From Cellulophaga sp. HaHa_2_95 (lineage in GTDB: Bacteria > Bacteroidota > Bacteroidia > Flavobacteriales > Flavobacteriaceae): a stretch of 64,000 bases of DNA. Where the stretch lies: positions 186,001 through 250,000 of the forward strand of contig NZ_CP058988.1 in NCBI RefSeq assembly GCF_019278565.1, read 5' to 3'. The position numbers and the translations under genes were made by a program. This document shows, piece by piece, positions 62,642 to 64,000 of the stretch (positions are counted from its first letter, which is position 1; every line of letters begins with the position of its first letter). The notes beneath the pieces are model-generated. The model had not been told where the DNA came from. It saw only the letters and a list, made by a program, of their open reading frames with translations, and made no database searches.

Positions 62642-63358
62642 TTACCAACCACCAATCTCTTTACGTTGTCTATGCTGTGATGGAGTACGTTCTGGTGTGT
62701 GAAAAGTACCAGGAAATAAAGGTTTAGGAAAACCCTCAGCTTTTCTGCGTTCAAAATCTTGCAACCTGTATTCATCAAAAGCAGTGCCAGGTGGTAAGGG
62801 TCTATTTTTATCCATATACCAATTCATAAAACACCAATCTTCCAAAATTTCTGCTCCCATAACGTCTGTACTTGTAAAACCATTAGGGTGCATTAATGAT
62901 AATCTTGGTGCTGTAGGAGATACCCCTGAATTTTTAACGGACCATGCTGCTAAGCAATCTTCAAAAGGCATGGTGAAAGGTTTGAAATAAAAATAATTTG
63001 GGAACGTAATCATCCCATTCATTCTATCTAAAATTAATTCTTTCTTTGGGTGCTTGTAATAATAAAGAATTGATAAACTGCCGGCTAAAATAAGTAAGAA
63101 TGAAAATCCAAAACTTATCTCTTTATTAATGCTGAATCTTCCTATAATATAAAGTAATGAAATACCACAAAGTAAAAATCCAAAATATTTATTAGTATCG
63201 CTTCCGATTGCCTCATTTAGTATAAAAAACTGATCATCTACTCGAATATAATATTCAGGATTATTTGCCTCTTCTTTTTTTATGCGTAAAGTGATATCCC
63301 TGTCCACACAATGGGGTAAATAGCCACCATGTTTACCATATCTTTTTTTTATTTTCAT
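62642..63358 (-). CDS. Array paralogue 1: two-pass membrane protein with conserved MDKNRPLPPG tail
   Basis: A 238-residue member, first of the four in transcription order. Two helices lie at about residues 55-72 and 80-98; then LILDRMNGMITFPNYFYFKP, a variable strand-rich segment, and the tail NWYMDKNRPLPPGTAFDEY with DFERRKAEGFPKPL and RKEIGGW. The tail is nearly identical in DNA to that of the copy at 60055, the body is not. It has a strongly basic start (MKIKKRYGKHGGYL). Function unknown. Confidence 0.8.
   Translation of the reverse strand: MKIKKRYGKHGGYLPHCVDRDITLRIKKEEANNPEYYIRVDDQFFILNEAIGSDTNKYFGFLLCGISLLYIIGRFSINKEISFGFSFLLILAGSLSILYYYKHPKKELILDRMNGMITFPNYFYFKPFTMPFEDCLAAWSVKNSGVSPTAPRLSLMHPNGFTSTDVMGAEILEDWCFMNWYMDKNRPLPPGTAFDEYRLQDFERRKAEGFPKPLFPGTFHTPERTPSQHRQRKEIGGW
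62645..62821. repeat. Near-identical tail repeat, copy B (partner at 60058-60234)
   Basis: See copy A. The identical run includes about 70 consecutive bases in the middle of the tract. Confidence 0.85.
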
Positions 63359-63441
63359 TTAATGACGATTTAAAATGCCCTTAGCCCGCTTAGCGCTGCT
63401 GATCTCAATTACTAATTTTAAGCTTACTATTGTTGTTCCAC

Positions 63442-63498
63442 TTCAACATCCCCCACCCTGCGGGCACCCCCTTCAAAGGGGGAATTATTGGCGTTGAA
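63442..63498. repeat. Palindromic intergenic repeat (REP-like)
   Basis: Nested inverted repeats: outer TTCAAC (63442-63447) and GTTGAA (63493-63498), inner CCC-TGC-GGG (63456-63464), and CCCCCTT-CA-AAGGGGG (63467-63482). It is far more GC-rich than its surroundings. Elements with CCCCCTT/AAGGGGG hairpins of this kind are scattered between genes in several flavobacterial genomes. It is the only such element in the window. Confidence 0.6.
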
Positions 63499-63605
63499 AA
63501 TGTATCCTTTTTTGTTCTCAGTTGTCTATAGTTCCTTAAGTTTCTTGTTATAATTAATAATTACCACCTGCCAATTTTTGATAATCTTCTATCTTCAAAA
63601 AACTT

Positions 63606-64000
63606 CTACTTCAATAAATTTTTGAAAGACTGCGTTAAGAAAGAAATAATAAACATCCATATTATTAAACAAAATGGTATTAACATAATGATTAATAGCA
63701 AACTTGCACTCTCTGCATTCGTATAAGGAATATATTGTGAGTTAAAAAATAAGATAAAATATTCTACTATATAACTCCCAATACTAACACCAAAAATTAA
63801 TAACGTAAAAGCTATACCAAAGAAAATAAGACTACTCCCCGTACCTTCCTTTTCCATTATTTTTATAAGATTGTCGTTGGCAACATCTTCAGCTTCTTGC
63901 ACCTCCGCATTTAAGTTAAATCTAGATGCCTTTTTATATTTTGAAGCCTTTGGTGTTCTAACAATGAAAAAATAATATGACACAAGTAAAAAAAGTACCG
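63606..64000 (-). CDS. Membrane protein, partial at the window edge, with an in-frame stop before a tail-like extension
   Basis: The frame is open to the window edge, so its start is not in view. A GTG at 63983 gives at least 125 residues. Visible hydrophobic segments are at the N-terminus (VLFLLVSYYFFIV), SSLIFFGIAFTLLIFGV and LLLIIMLIPFCLIIWMF. The frame ends with a TAG at 63606. Translated on without a stop it continues KFFEDRRLSKIGRW and ends at TAA 63561, recalling the KKIGGW ends of the array proteins. No MDKNRPLPPG tail is present. It could be a truncated relative, or an unrelated protein. Confidence 0.6.
   Translation of the reverse strand, partial: VLFLLVSYYFFIVRTPKASKYKKASRFNLNAEVQEAEDVANDNLIKIMEKEGTGSSLIFFGIAFTLLIFGVSIGSYIVEYFILFFNSQYIPYTNAESASLLLIIMLIPFCLIIWMFIISFLTQSFKNLLK

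Noticed and set aside
1..64000. tRNA, rRNA, CRISPR array, transposase or phage integrase
   Set aside because: None was found by reading both strands for cloverleaf-like or repeat-spacer patterns or for the corresponding protein motifs.

Overview
The window looks like chromosomal DNA of a marine member of the Flavobacteriaceae (Bacteroidetes). It is AT-rich. Many genes carry the Bacteroidetes -7 promoter box TAnnTTTG and few have a Shine-Dalgarno sequence. Lipoproteins show the SCSSDDD type of N-terminus, and the gene set is typical of the group (DUF3078, DUF3109, a LytTR regulator with a TPR kinase, a DUF4953-type metalloprotease, RND-TolC pumps). No tRNA, rRNA, CRISPR array, transposase or phage gene was seen. 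The genus is not determined.

Layout. 155-6859: a TetR regulator followed by a complete RND efflux pump (TolC, lipoprotein adaptor, permease), closed by a strong terminator. 7163-19807: housekeeping genes: a MORN-repeat protein, aspS, a ClC channel with CBS domains, a cold-shock protein, tadA, dxs, a DUF3078 barrel protein, dgt and a phosphate transporter with a PhoU-like tail. 19883-25029: a secreted zinc metalloprotease and the yicC-gmk-nadD cluster. 25121-36211: a sugar-oxidation cluster with two DUF1080 lipoproteins, two xylose-isomerase-like TIM barrels, two GMC flavoprotein oxidoreductases (one with a Tat-type gluconate-dehydrogenase subunit 3), a Gfo/Idh/MocA dehydrogenase and an MFS transporter. 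It fits a C3-oxidation (3-keto-glycoside) route of glycoside breakdown split between periplasm and cytoplasm. 36529-40118: class I ribonucleotide reductase nrdA/nrdB. 40119-41712: a gene-poor stretch with a two-gene small-protein unit and an orphan terminator that may end a small RNA. 41713-44435: a LytTR two-component system. 44428-59900: mixed housekeeping genes (MarC, S41 protease, dCMP deaminase, HupE/UreJ, TerB-DnaJ, bacilliredoxin, PlsC, HD hydrolase, a Tat-exported Gfo/Idh protein, DsbA/FrnE, radical SAM, enoyl-CoA hydratase, lipocalin-like lipoprotein, GNAT).

60055-64000 (minus strand): an accessory region of four tandem paralogues of a two-pass membrane protein I cannot name. Each has a divergent body and a strongly conserved tail built around YMDKNRPLPPGTAFD. 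Two copies are nearly identical at DNA level only in the tail, which suggests gene conversion. Upstream lies a fifth membrane-protein gene that runs off the window and has an in-frame stop shortly before a tail ending in KIGRW, plus a palindromic intergenic repeat. This array is the best candidate for an undescribed system. An immunity or anti-toxin bank is one hypothesis and nothing in the window proves it.

Start codons were corrected where the longest frame runs into a promoter or a neighbouring gene (tetR, dxs, brxA, the DsbA protein, dgt and the lipoprotein TIM barrel).
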